Source of the DNA: Phycisphaerales bacterium UBA1161
GTDB lineage: Bacteria; Planctomycetota; Phycisphaerae; Tepidisphaerales; Tepidisphaeraceae
Direction of reading: 5' to 3'
Assembly: GCA_002311745.1 (NCBI GenBank)
Contig: DBZL01000067.1
Span: 5,522-22,049, forward strand
DNA: 16,528 bases
In this document: piece by piece, positions 1 to 6,503 of the stretch
How positions within the stretch are numbered: position 1 is the stretch's first letter
How the letters are laid out: each line of letters begins with the position of its first letter
Notes under the pieces: generated by a model
Told to the model about the DNA's origin: nothing
The model's database searches: none
The model's input: only the letters and a program-made list of their open reading frames with translations
Made by a program: the position numbers and the translations under genes

Positions 1-2421
1 GGCGAGGCGATCGCCTGGCACCTGAAAGAGACCTTGGGCATTCCCGATCAGCGCGTGTATCGCGTCATTTTCAACGCCATCACCAAGAGCGAGATTCAGA
101 AGGCGTTTCAGAAGCCGCACCCCATCGACATCGATCGGGTTAACGCGCAGCAGGCGCGGCGGATTCTGGACCGCATCGTGGGCTACGAGATCAGCCCGCT
201 GCTGTGGCGCAAGGTGGCGCGCGGTTTGTCGGCGGGGCGGGTGCAGTCGGTGGCGGTGCGGCTGATCGTGGAGCGCGAGCGGGGCATCGAAGCCTTTATG
301 CCGGATGAGTACTGGAAGATCGGCGCCGTCTTCACGACGGATGCCGCGGGCGCCGCGAATCTGGCAACCCAGTGGCGGGAATTCCTGGAAAACACGGGCA
401 ACGGCGACCGGACCAAGGCGGAAAAAGACCAATGGCTGAACCAGCACGTCGCGTTCGCGGCTGAATTGGTCGAGCTGGCCGGCAAGAAATTCGAGCCCAA
501 TAACAAATCCGATGCGGCAAAGGCCGCTGAACTGCTCGGCTGGGTTGTTACCGAGGAGCAAAGCAGCGAGGACGCCGAAGCCAAGGGCCGGGCCAAACAC
601 TTGACGCGCTTCGTCGGTCACCTCGGCAAAGCGCCGCCGTTCGTCGTGCGAACGGTGGAGAAAAAGCGCGCGATCGTGCGGCCGTCGGCGCCGCTGATCA
701 CCAGCACGCTGCAACAGGCCGCCGCCAGCCGACTGGGTTTTGGCGCCCAGCGCGCCATGCGCATTGCCCAGGCGCTGTACGAGGCCGGGCACATCACCTA
801 CATGCGAACGGACAGCACGAACTTGTCGGCGGAAGCGCTGACCATGGTCCGCTCGTTCATCCAGGAGCAGTTTGGCCAGCGCTACCTACCGGAGCAGCCG
901 AATGCCTATGCCTCCAGCAAGAGCGCGCAGGAAGCGCACGAGGCGATCCGGCCGACGGACGCCGGCTTCACGCCGCGCCAGGCCCACGCCAAACTCGGCC
1001 CCGACGACTATCGGCTGTATCAACTGATCTGGAACCGGTTCGTCGCTTGCCAGATGGCGCCGGCGGAATTCGACGCCACGACGGCGAACATCGCCGCCGG
1101 CACGACGCAAGGCGATGCCATCTTCCGCGCCAGCGGGCGCAAATTGGTATTCGACGGATTCATGAAAGTCTTGGGCATCCCCAGCGGCGATCAACTTCTG
1201 CCCGACCTTGAGCAGGATAAGCGCGTTTCCCCTATCGAGCTGTCGCCGACGCAGCACTTCACGCAGCCGCCGCCGCGCTTCAGCGAGGCCTCCCTGGTCA
1301 AGGAGTTGGAACGTCTGGGCATCGGTCGGCCCAGCACCTACGCGAGCATCATCCAGACCATTCAGGATCGCGAGTACGTCGAGCAGATCGAGCGCCGATT
1401 CCATGCCACCATGCTGGGCTGCATCGTGACCGACAAACTCGTGCAGGCGTTTCCGGAGATCATGGACGTGCAGTTCACCGCGGGGATGGAGCTGAAGCTG
1501 GATGAGATCGAGGAAAAACACCTCGATTGGATCAAGCTGCTGAAGGATTTTTACGGTCCGTTCCATAAGACGGTGGACAGCGCCCTGGACAAGCTGGAGC
1601 ACGCCGGGGGCACGCCTTCGCCGTACACCTGCGACAAGTGCGGCAAGCCCATGGTCTACCGCATCAGCAAGAACGGCTTTTTCCTCTCCTGCAGCAACTA
1701 CCCGCAGTGCGACGGGATCAAGTCGGTGGACAAGCAGGGCAAGCCCAAGCTGCAGGAAAAGAGCGAATTCAAATGCCCCAACTGCGGGCGTGAGATGCGC
1801 AAAATGCGCGGCCGATTCGGTGAATTTCTGGGCTGCACCGGCTACATGATCAAGAAGCCCGACGGCTCGCGCGAGTGCGAAACCATCGTCAACCTCGACA
1901 AGCAGGGCAACCCGCTGCCTCCCAAGACCAAGGTTCCCACGCCCGTCAAGTGCGAAAAATGCGGAAACCCGATGATCCTGCGCGACGCCAAGCGAGGGCC
2001 GTTCTTGGGCTGCAGCACGTTCCCCAAGTGCCGCGCCACGCGACAGGTCGCCAAACTCGCCGGCGAAGAGAAAAAAATGGTCCAAGCCCTGATCCCCGCC
2101 CTGCGCCAAGGGCAGTCCCAAGCCAACGAAATGATCGCCAAGCTCACGGGCGTGGCTCCTGTGGCCCCGGCCGTCGGCCGTAACGGCAAACCGGCGCCCC
2201 TCGCCACGGACATCGACTGCGACGAATGCGGCAAGCCGATGGTGATCCGCGACGGCCGCCGCGGGAGATTCCTAGGTTGCAGCGGCTACCCGAAGTGCAA
2301 GAACACCGCGGATGTCCCGGCCAAGCTGCTGGAAGAGCTGGGCCTCAACGGCAACGGCAATGGCCAGACCCAGGCTAATCATGCGTCCGCCGCGCCTCGC
2401 TCCCAAGACACCGAAGAATAA
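1..2421 (+). CDS. topA: DNA topoisomerase I (type IA), 5'-truncated by window edge
   Basis: Relaxes negatively supercoiled DNA by transient single-strand cleavage through a 5'-phosphotyrosine. The frame is open from base 1 and begins GEAIAWHL, the end of the Toprim motif DREGEAIAWHL, so roughly the first hundred residues lie outside. The active-site tyrosine is in GHITYMRTDST (Tyr codon 799-801, window residue 267). The core segments PSAPLITSTLQQAASR and RLGIGRPSTYASII are present. The C-terminus carries four zinc ribbons starting at residues 544, 592, 651 and 740; three are CX2CX16CX5C and the second is CX2CX16CX13C. About 60-90 extra residues follow the DEYWKIGAVF strand (around residues 111-200) relative to E. 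coli TopA, with low-complexity charged sequence. It ends in a short Gln/Asn/Ala tail and TAA. No terminator is visible before the glycosyltransferase array. Identity is very secure. Confidence 0.97.
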   Translation, partial: GEAIAWHLKETLGIPDQRVYRVIFNAITKSEIQKAFQKPHPIDIDRVNAQQARRILDRIVGYEISPLLWRKVARGLSAGRVQSVAVRLIVERERGIEAFMPDEYWKIGAVFTTDAAGAANLATQWREFLENTGNGDRTKAEKDQWLNQHVAFAAELVELAGKKFEPNNKSDAAKAAELLGWVVTEEQSSEDAEAKGRAKHLTRFVGHLGKAPPFVVRTVEKKRAIVRPSAPLITSTLQQAAASRLGFGAQRAMRIAQALYEAGHITYMRTDSTNLSAEALTMVRSFIQEQFGQRYLPEQPNAYASSKSAQEAHEAIRPTDAGFTPRQAHAKLGPDDYRLYQLIWNRFVACQMAPAEFDATTANIAAGTTQGDAIFRASGRKLVFDGFMKVLGIPSGDQLLPDLEQDKRVSPIELSPTQHFTQPPPRFSEASLVKELERLGIGRPSTYASIIQTIQDREYVEQIERRFHATMLGCIVTDKLVQAFPEIMDVQFTAGMELKLDEIEEKHLDWIKLLKDFYGPFHKTVDSALDKLEHAGGTPSPYTCDKCGKPMVYRISKNGFFLSCSNYPQCDGIKSVDKQGKPKLQEKSEFKCPNCGREMRKMRGRFGEFLGCTGYMIKKPDGSRECETIVNLDKQGNPLPPKTKVPTPVKCEKCGNPMILRDAKRGPFLGCSTFPKCRATRQVAKLAGEEKKMVQALIPALRQGQSQANEMIAKLTGVAPVAPAVGRNGKPAPLATDIDCDECGKPMVIRDGRRGRFLGCSGYPKCKNTADVPAKLLEELGLNGNGNGQTQANHASAAPRSQDTEE

Positions 2422-2516
2422 CTCTCACTCCGCCCACACCCCCGCGCGGCGCGGCGACTTCCGCCGGAACGACTTTTCCACGCTTCGGACGCCATCGCTT
2501 TGCGCACCACCCATGG

Positions 2517-2545
2517 TTGTTCGGCGTCCCTCCCATGGCTAAACT
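2517..2545 (+). promoter_or_regulatory. Candidate sigma70-type promoter of glycosyltransferase copy 1
   Basis: TTGTTC (2517-2522), 17-bp spacer, TAAACT (2540-2545). The hexamers match consensus only moderately (3/6 and 4/6). The same boxes with exactly 17 bp between them recur upstream of copies 2 and 3, although the spacers differ. A start near 2552 would give a leader of about 148 nt. Confidence 0.5.
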
Positions 2546-2654
2546 GGCTCGGTCAATTCTCCGGGTGGAGTATGGAAGGTCAATCAAGCAATCCATCGAA
2601 TGCTCCATTCGCGTGCATTCGTGTGACGGGCGGTTTTCGTGCACGACATTGCTC

Positions 2655-2693
2655 TTTTCTCGCCTTGGCCATTAGCGCGCGAGGGCGAGGAGA
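2655..2693 (+). promoter_or_regulatory. Shine-Dalgarno-occluding hairpin, copy 1 (fourU-like)
   Basis: TTTTCTCGCCTT (2655-2666) can pair without a break with AGGGCGAGGAGA (2682-2693): 12 bp including three G-U pairs, with a 15-nt loop. The 3' arm contains the entire AGGAG ribosome-binding site (2688-2692), which sits 7 nt before the TTG start. The UUUU run faces GAGA, reminiscent of fourU RNA thermometers. The structure is read from base pairing only. Confidence 0.55.
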
Positions 2694-2699
2694 CCGCAT

Positions 2700-3647
2700 T
2701 TGATCCTCTATTTTCGTCCCAAGCTCTCATTCAAATCCGCAGGGATGCGGGTCTTGCTCCGACATGTTCAGATCCTCACGAAACACGGTTTTGACGCGGC
2801 CATGTTCGCGGTTCAACCCGAACCGGACGATCCTGATTTCCCTGCAATTCCCCTGCGATATTGCTGGGAGAAGTTTGACCCGCGCGACATTCTCGTCGCG
2901 CCCGAGGGTTACGTCAGCGCGATGGGCCCCAACCAGTTTTTCTTCCGCCGGGTTTTCATCATTTGCCTGAGTTGGCACTACATATACTTGCATCTGCCCG
3001 ACCGCACCGATTGGCGAAATGGCAACGTCGAACGTGTCCTGACGAATTCTCCTTTCATTAGCGACTTCGTGGCCTGGGCGATGCGCCTGCCCGTGCACGT
3101 TTTTCGCCCGGGGATCGATCCCAGCCTTTACTACTATGCTCCGCAAGAAAAAACTCGCCAGGTCGCTTATATCACGCGAAAGCAAGGTCCTCTGGAATTC
3201 CTCAAACGCGCGCTGTACAGCCGCGATCCCCATTTCATCGACGGCATCCACTGGCTCGGCCTGGACGGTCTATCGCAGCAGGATTACGCGCGAGAAATCC
3301 GCCGCTCTTGTCTGTTCTTGAATCTGTCGGCGATTGAAGGCTTTTGCCATGCTGCATCCGAAGCCATGCGCGCCGGCGCGCTGGTCGCCGGCTTCGACGG
3401 CGTCGGGTCCCAGCGCGAACTCATCGGCAGCGGCGACCGCCAGAACTGCATCCTGGCCGAGAACCTGGATTATGCAACCCTGGCCCGTCGCCTGGAGCCG
3501 CTGCTGGACGATCTCCTGCGGGGCGATCTGAGCCGTTGGGAAGCGATGCGCCAGAACGCGCTGGCCGCCAGCGCCGAGTACAGCCTGGAAGCCGAAGAAG
3601 CGTCGGTCGTTTCCATGTGGCGAAGCATCCTCGACAGCTCACGCTAA
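2700..3647 (+). CDS. GT-B / GT4-like glycosyltransferase, copy 1
   Basis: Predicted to transfer a sugar from a nucleotide-sugar donor, probably in cell-surface or exopolysaccharide synthesis; donor and acceptor cannot be told. 315 aa, no signal peptide or membrane segment, so cytoplasmic. The C-terminal half carries the retaining GT4 signature EGFCHAASEAM (E213-x7-E221) followed by RAGALVAGFDGVGSQREL, matching the donor-binding helix of GT-B enzymes. The N-terminal half begins MILYFRPK with KSAGMRVLLRHVQILTKHG, a plausible acceptor-side Rossmann fold. The family is usually 350-400 aa, so this is short. TTG start chosen because AGGAG (2688-2692) lies 7 nt upstream, an in-frame TAG sits at 2673, and the start aligns with both paralogues. 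Conserved block shared with the others: VERVLTNS and AWAMRLPVHVF. It is the most divergent paralogue. Confidence 0.8.
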   Translation: MILYFRPKLSFKSAGMRVLLRHVQILTKHGFDAAMFAVQPEPDDPDFPAIPLRYCWEKFDPRDILVAPEGYVSAMGPNQFFFRRVFIICLSWHYIYLHLPDRTDWRNGNVERVLTNSPFISDFVAWAMRLPVHVFRPGIDPSLYYYAPQEKTRQVAYITRKQGPLEFLKRALYSRDPHFIDGIHWLGLDGLSQQDYAREIRRSCLFLNLSAIEGFCHAASEAMRAGALVAGFDGVGSQRELIGSGDRQNCILAENLDYATLARRLEPLLDDLLRGDLSRWEAMRQNALAASAEYSLEAEEASVVSMWRSILDSSR

Positions 3648-3738
3648 GAAGGACGCCCAAGCCCCGCGCAGCGCGGCGACTTCCGCGGGAAGGTCCCTTT
3701 CACGTTTTGGGCGCCATCGCTTCGCACACCACCCACGG

Positions 3739-3767
3739 TTGTTCAGCGCACCTCCCATCGCTAAACT
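3739..3767 (+). promoter_or_regulatory. Candidate promoter of glycosyltransferase copy 2
   Basis: TTGTTC (3739-3744), 17-bp spacer, TAAACT (3762-3767), the same boxes and spacing as in copies 1 and 3. Predicted leader of about 148 nt, as in copy 1. Confidence 0.5.
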
Positions 3768-3876
3768 GGCCCTGTCATTTCTCCAGGTGGAGAATGGCAG
3801 GTCAATCGAGCCATCCATCGAACGCTCGAATCGCGCGCTTTCGCAAGACAGCCCGTTGGAGGGGACGAGATTGTTG

Positions 3877-3915
3877 TTTTCTCGCCCTGGCGATGAGCGC
3901 GCGAGGGCGAGGAGA
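3877..3915 (+). promoter_or_regulatory. Shine-Dalgarno-occluding hairpin, copy 2 (fourU-like)
   Basis: TTTTCTCGCCCT (3877-3888) pairs with AGGGCGAGGAGA (3904-3915): 12 uninterrupted bp, two of them G-U, 15-nt loop. It buries AGGAG (3910-3914) ahead of the TTG at 3922. Relative to copy 1 the stem has one change, C for T at 3887, which turns a G-U pair into G-C and so keeps the pairing. The loop carries three differences. Confidence 0.55.
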
Positions 3916-3921
3916 CCGCGT

Positions 3922-4869
3922 TTGATCCTCTATTTTTGTCCTGAGTGGAAATCCATATCCGCCGGCGTTCGCGTCATATACCGGCAGGTGGAGATTCTGC
4001 TCAAGCACGGTTATCAAGTCGCCCTCCTTCACGAAACTCCCGGCTTCAAATATTCGCAGATGCCTGAGGTGCCGATCCGCTACGTCAATCAGCCCCTCAA
4101 TCGTCGTGACATCGTGGTCGTACCGGAGGGCTTGCCTGCTGTCATGGCTGAGACGGCCAAGCTTGATCTGCGCCTGTTCGTCATGGCCCTCAGTTGGTGC
4201 TATGTTTACTCCACCCTACCGGATGGCACGGATTGGCGGGCGTTCCACGTCGAACGCGTATTGACGAATTCTTCGGTTATTGCGGATTTTATTGCCTGGG
4301 CGATGCGCTTGCCCGTGCACGTTTTTCAGTGGGGCATTAATCCGCAACTGTATTATTACTCGCCCCAGGAAAAGACGCGGCAGCTCACGTACATTTCTCG
4401 CAAAGCCGGCGAGATGCAAGAGCTGAAACGCGTGCTACGCAGTCGCGAAGAGCGGTTCATCGATCAGTTGACGTGGAAGGGATTGGAGGGCTTGGCCGAG
4501 GCCGATTACGCCCGCGAGGTTCGCCGCAGCGCCGTCTTCCTGAACATGTCGCGGGCCGAGGGGCTGTGCTGTTCGGTCTTGGAGGCGATGCGCAGCGGCA
4601 CCCTCGTCGCCGGGTTCAACAGCGTGGGCGGCAAGCGCGAGCTGATCGGCGACGGCGATGGTCAAAACTGCATCCTGGCCGAAAACCTGGATTACATTAC
4701 TTTGGCCTATAGGCTGGAGCCGCTGTTGAACGATCTGTTGGCCGACGATCTGAGCCGTTGGGAAGCGATGCGCCAAAACGCGCTCGCCGCCAGCGCCGAG
4801 TACAGCATGGAAGCCGAAGAAGCATCGGTCGTTTCCATGTGGCGGAGCATCCTCGAGAGTTCACGCTAA
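3922..4869 (+). CDS. GT-B / GT4-like glycosyltransferase, copy 2 (mosaic)
   Basis: 315-aa paralogue of the preceding gene, with the same predicted role. The GT4 E-x7-E signature is AEGLCCSVLEAM, followed by RSGTLVAGFNSVGGKREL. The frame stays open upstream to an ATG at 3737-3741 region, which would add 61 residues. I reject that extension because the equivalent frame in copy 1 has a stop 27 nt before the start, and because AGGAG (3910-3914) is placed correctly for TTG 3922. The body (MILYFCPEWKS to LLAD) is closest to copy 3. From about codon 275 the sequence DLSRWEAMRQNALAASAEYS is shared with copy 1, so the gene looks like a product of unequal crossing-over. Codon use includes more A/T-ending codons (TATTATTAC) than neighbouring housekeeping genes. 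Confidence 0.8.
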   Translation: MILYFCPEWKSISAGVRVIYRQVEILLKHGYQVALLHETPGFKYSQMPEVPIRYVNQPLNRRDIVVVPEGLPAVMAETAKLDLRLFVMALSWCYVYSTLPDGTDWRAFHVERVLTNSSVIADFIAWAMRLPVHVFQWGINPQLYYYSPQEKTRQLTYISRKAGEMQELKRVLRSREERFIDQLTWKGLEGLAEADYAREVRRSAVFLNMSRAEGLCCSVLEAMRSGTLVAGFNSVGGKRELIGDGDGQNCILAENLDYITLAYRLEPLLNDLLADDLSRWEAMRQNALAASAEYSMEAEEASVVSMWRSILESSR

Positions 4870-4960
4870 AAAGGAGGCCCAAGCCTCGCGCGGCGCGGCG
4901 ACTTCCGTCGGGACGACTTTTCCACGCTTCGGGCGCCATCGCTTCGCACGCCGCTCGTGA

Positions 4961-4989
4961 TTGTCCGGCGCACTTGTTATCGCTAAACT
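4961..4989 (+). promoter_or_regulatory. Candidate promoter of glycosyltransferase copy 3
   Basis: TTGTCC (4961-4966), 17-bp spacer, TAAACT (4984-4989). The spacer differs clearly from those of copies 1 and 2 while the -10 box is unchanged. The start codon is only 41 nt from the -10 box, so the leader would be about 29 nt. Confidence 0.48.
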
Positions 4990-5024
4990 GACCCCGCCGT
5001 TTCGCAAGGGCGAGGAGACCGCTT

Positions 5025-5963
5025 TTGATCCTCTATCATTGTCCCGAGCGGAAATCCAAATCCGCCGGCATTCGCATCATATACCGGCACGTGGAGATTC
5101 TGCTCAAGCATGGTTATCAGGTCGCCGTTCTCCACCAAACTCCCGGCTTCAAATACTCGGACATGCCTGAGGTGCCGATCCGCTACGCCAATCAGCCTGT
5201 CAATCGTCGTGACATCCTGGTCGTGCCGGAGGGCTTGCCTCCTGTCATGGCTGAGACGGCCGAGCTTGGTCTGCGCCTGTTCGTCATTGCCCTCAGTTGG
5301 TCCTATGTTTACCCCACCCTGCCGGATGGCACCGATTGGCGGGCATACAACGTCGAACGCGTGTTGACGCATTCTCCAATTATTGCGGATTTTATTGCCT
5401 GGGCGATGAGGTTGCCCGTGCACGTTTTTCAGTGGGGCATTAATCCGCAATTGTATTATTACTTGCCCCAGGAAAAGACGCGGCAGCTCACCTACATTTC
5501 GCGCAAAGCCGTCGGAATGCAAGAGCTGATGCGCGTGCTACGCAGTCGCGAAGAGCGGTTCATCGACCAGTTGACGTGGAAGGGATTGGCGGACTTGGCC
5601 GAGGCGGATTACGCCCGCGAGGTTCGCCGCAGCGCCGTGTTCCTGAACATGTCGTCGGCCGAGGGGCTGTGCTGTTCGGTCTTGGAGGCGATGCGCAGCG
5701 GCACCCTCATCGCCGGGTTCAACAGCGTGGGCGGCAAGCGCGAGCTGATCGGCGACGGCCACGGTCAAAACTGCATCCTGGCCGAAAACCTGGATTACAT
5801 CACCTTGGCCTATAAACTGGAGCCGCTGCTGATTGATCTGTTGGCCGACAATCCGAGCCGCTGGGAGCGCATCCGCGACAACGCATTGGCCACCGCTGCC
5901 CCCTATACGCCGGAGGCAGAAGAGCAGTCTGTGCTGGCGATCTGGAAAAACATCAACCTCTAG
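5025..5963 (+). CDS. GT-B / GT4-like glycosyltransferase, copy 3
   Basis: 312-aa paralogue, very close to copy 2 over the first ~270 residues, with mostly silent or conservative differences; the shared E-x7-E signature is AEGLCCSVLEAM. The last ~40 residues (DNPSRWERIRDNALATAAPY to WKNINL) differ from copies 1 and 2 and probably represent the end of one ancestral gene. TTG start with AGGAG (5013-5017) 7 nt upstream. Unlike the other two copies, the SD is not opposed by a complementary arm; only a weak 4-bp CGCC/GGCG hairpin (4995-5012) lies just before it. This copy is therefore likely translated more freely. Substrate unknown; a role in envelope polysaccharide is inferred from the family alone. 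Confidence 0.8.
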   Translation: MILYHCPERKSKSAGIRIIYRHVEILLKHGYQVAVLHQTPGFKYSDMPEVPIRYANQPVNRRDILVVPEGLPPVMAETAELGLRLFVIALSWSYVYPTLPDGTDWRAYNVERVLTHSPIIADFIAWAMRLPVHVFQWGINPQLYYYLPQEKTRQLTYISRKAVGMQELMRVLRSREERFIDQLTWKGLADLAEADYAREVRRSAVFLNMSSAEGLCCSVLEAMRSGTLIAGFNSVGGKRELIGDGHGQNCILAENLDYITLAYKLEPLLIDLLADNPSRWERIRDNALATAAPYTPEAEEQSVLAIWKNINL

Positions 5964-5984
5964 GGAAAGGGCGACGCGACGACG

Positions 5985-6018
5985 CGGCACGCGGCCATGG
6001 CGCCGTTGGGGCGTGCCG
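5985..6018 (+). terminator. GC-rich hairpin after the glycosyltransferase array
   Basis: CGGCACGC (5985-5992) pairs with GCGTGCCG (6011-6018), 8 bp, with a further GGC/GCC pairing inside the loop. It lies 22 nt past the last stop codon. No T-run follows, so it is either a U-tract-less terminator or a 3'-end stabiliser. Confidence 0.35.
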
Positions 6019-6022
6019 GGCC

Positions 6023-6051
6023 TTGACCCAAAGCGGGATCTCGGCAATATT
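6023..6051 (+). promoter_or_regulatory. Candidate promoter of the small secreted protein gene
   Basis: TTGACC (6023-6028, 5/6 match), 17-bp spacer, AATATT (6046-6051, 4/6 match), immediately after the hairpin and about 65 nt before the start codon. Confidence 0.4.
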
Positions 6052-6114
6052 TCGCCCGCGTGCTCGTTTGATCTGCTGGAATCGCTGATGCGATCAACCC
6101 AAAGGGAGGTCTTT

Positions 6115-6408
6115 ATGTTTCGTGTTCGCAGCATCGCTATGGTGAGTCTTCTGGGCCTGGGTCTGACCAGTGGCGGGGCGGCGACGATCGCCGCGGCCGG
6201 CAACTATGGCGCACCCCGCGGCAATCCCGCAGTGGCGCAGTTGGACGAGGAACATCATCCGGAAATCCGCAAGGCGCTGGAGCATCTGCATAAGGCACGT
6301 GAGGCCCTGGTAAACGCGGCTCACGATTACAGGGGCCACCGCAAGGCAGCCCTGGACGCCACGGACACAGCAATCGCGGAATGCGAGGAGTGCTTGAGGA
6401 TCGATTAG
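6115..6408 (+). CDS. Small secreted helical protein of unknown function
   Basis: 97 aa. I do not recognise a named family. The N-terminus is a convincing signal peptide: MFRVRS, then a hydrophobic stretch ([10 protein letters not shown]), then AATIAAAG as the likely cleavage region near residue 29. The mature part is about 65 residues, mostly helix-forming, His- and charge-rich: [19 protein letters not shown], then [20 protein letters not shown], ending CEECLRID. The spacing suggests a two-helix hairpin, with AAHDYRGHR as the connecting motif. Start ATG 6115 is chosen because GGGAGG (6104-6109) precedes it; an in-frame ATG at 6088 lacks an SD and would spoil the signal peptide. It has its own candidate promoter and is followed by the thioredoxin-like gene. 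A periplasmic role is inferred from the signal peptide only. Confidence 0.75.
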   Translation: MFRVRSIAMVSLLGLGLTSGGAATIAAAGNYGAPRGNPAVAQLDEEHHPEIRKALEHLHKAREALVNAAHDYRGHRKAALDATDTAIAECEECLRID

Positions 6409-6448
6409 TAAGGGCCCGGCCTTGTCGTCGCGATTGGGGGCCCATGCC

Positions 6449-6454
6449 TATAAT
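6449..6454 (+). promoter_or_regulatory. Candidate -10 box (TATAAT) upstream of the thioredoxin-like gene
   Basis: A perfect TATAAT lies 50 nt before the ATG at 6504. No -35 box with good spacing is visible; TTGTCG at 6422-6427 is 21 bp away, and a TG (6445-6446) lies one base too far upstream for an extended -10. Moderate support only. Confidence 0.35.
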
Positions 6455-6503
6455 GCCGCGCGGGTCCCTGGGGGCCGCGCGGCAAAAGCAAAGGAGCTAT
6501 CCC

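Larger units (their letters stand above)
2431..3653 (+). repeat. Tandem repeat unit, copy 1 (leader + glycosyltransferase)
   Basis: First of three direct repeats. Homology to the other copies starts near CGCCCA at 2431, just after topA, and runs through the leader and the whole coding sequence to the start of copy 2. It is the most diverged copy in the coding body, but its last ~40 codons are nearly identical to those of copy 2. Confidence 0.85.
3654..4875 (+). repeat. Tandem repeat unit, copy 2
   Basis: Second direct repeat. Its leader aligns with that of copy 1 without net gaps (TAAACT to start codon is 160 nt in both). The coding body is closest to copy 3, but from about 4746 onward it switches to near-identity with copy 1, marking a recombination junction. 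Confidence 0.85.
4876..5963 (+). repeat. Tandem repeat unit, copy 3 (leader deleted)
   Basis: Third direct repeat. Its upstream part and promoter boxes are kept, but about 120 bp of leader present in copies 1 and 2 is missing between TAAACT and the SD. A short TTTCGCAAG remnant at 5000-5008 also occurs in the copy 2 leader, suggesting two deletions. Homology stops at the end of the gene. Confidence 0.83.

Noticed and set aside
886..2121. 411-codon minus-strand open frame opposite topA
   Set aside because: Shadow frame with no recognisable domain; the plus strand encodes TopA with catalytic and zinc motifs.
2500..2703. Open frame across the copy 1 leader, with a similar peptide encoded in the copy 2 leader, ending in a TGA that overlaps the TTG start
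   Set aside because: Comparing the two leaders codon by codon, differences fall about equally on first, second and third positions, so there is no sign of protein-level selection. Copy 3 lacks most of it.
3739..3921. 61-residue N-terminal extension of glycosyltransferase 2
   Set aside because: Copy 1 has an in-frame stop 27 nt before the aligned TTG start, the extension covers the promoter boxes, and a well-placed SD precedes the TTG.
2431..5963. The three repeats as an insertion sequence or CRISPR-like array
   Set aside because: No transposase, no terminal inverted repeats and no short regular repeat-spacer pattern; the units are leader-plus-gene duplications.
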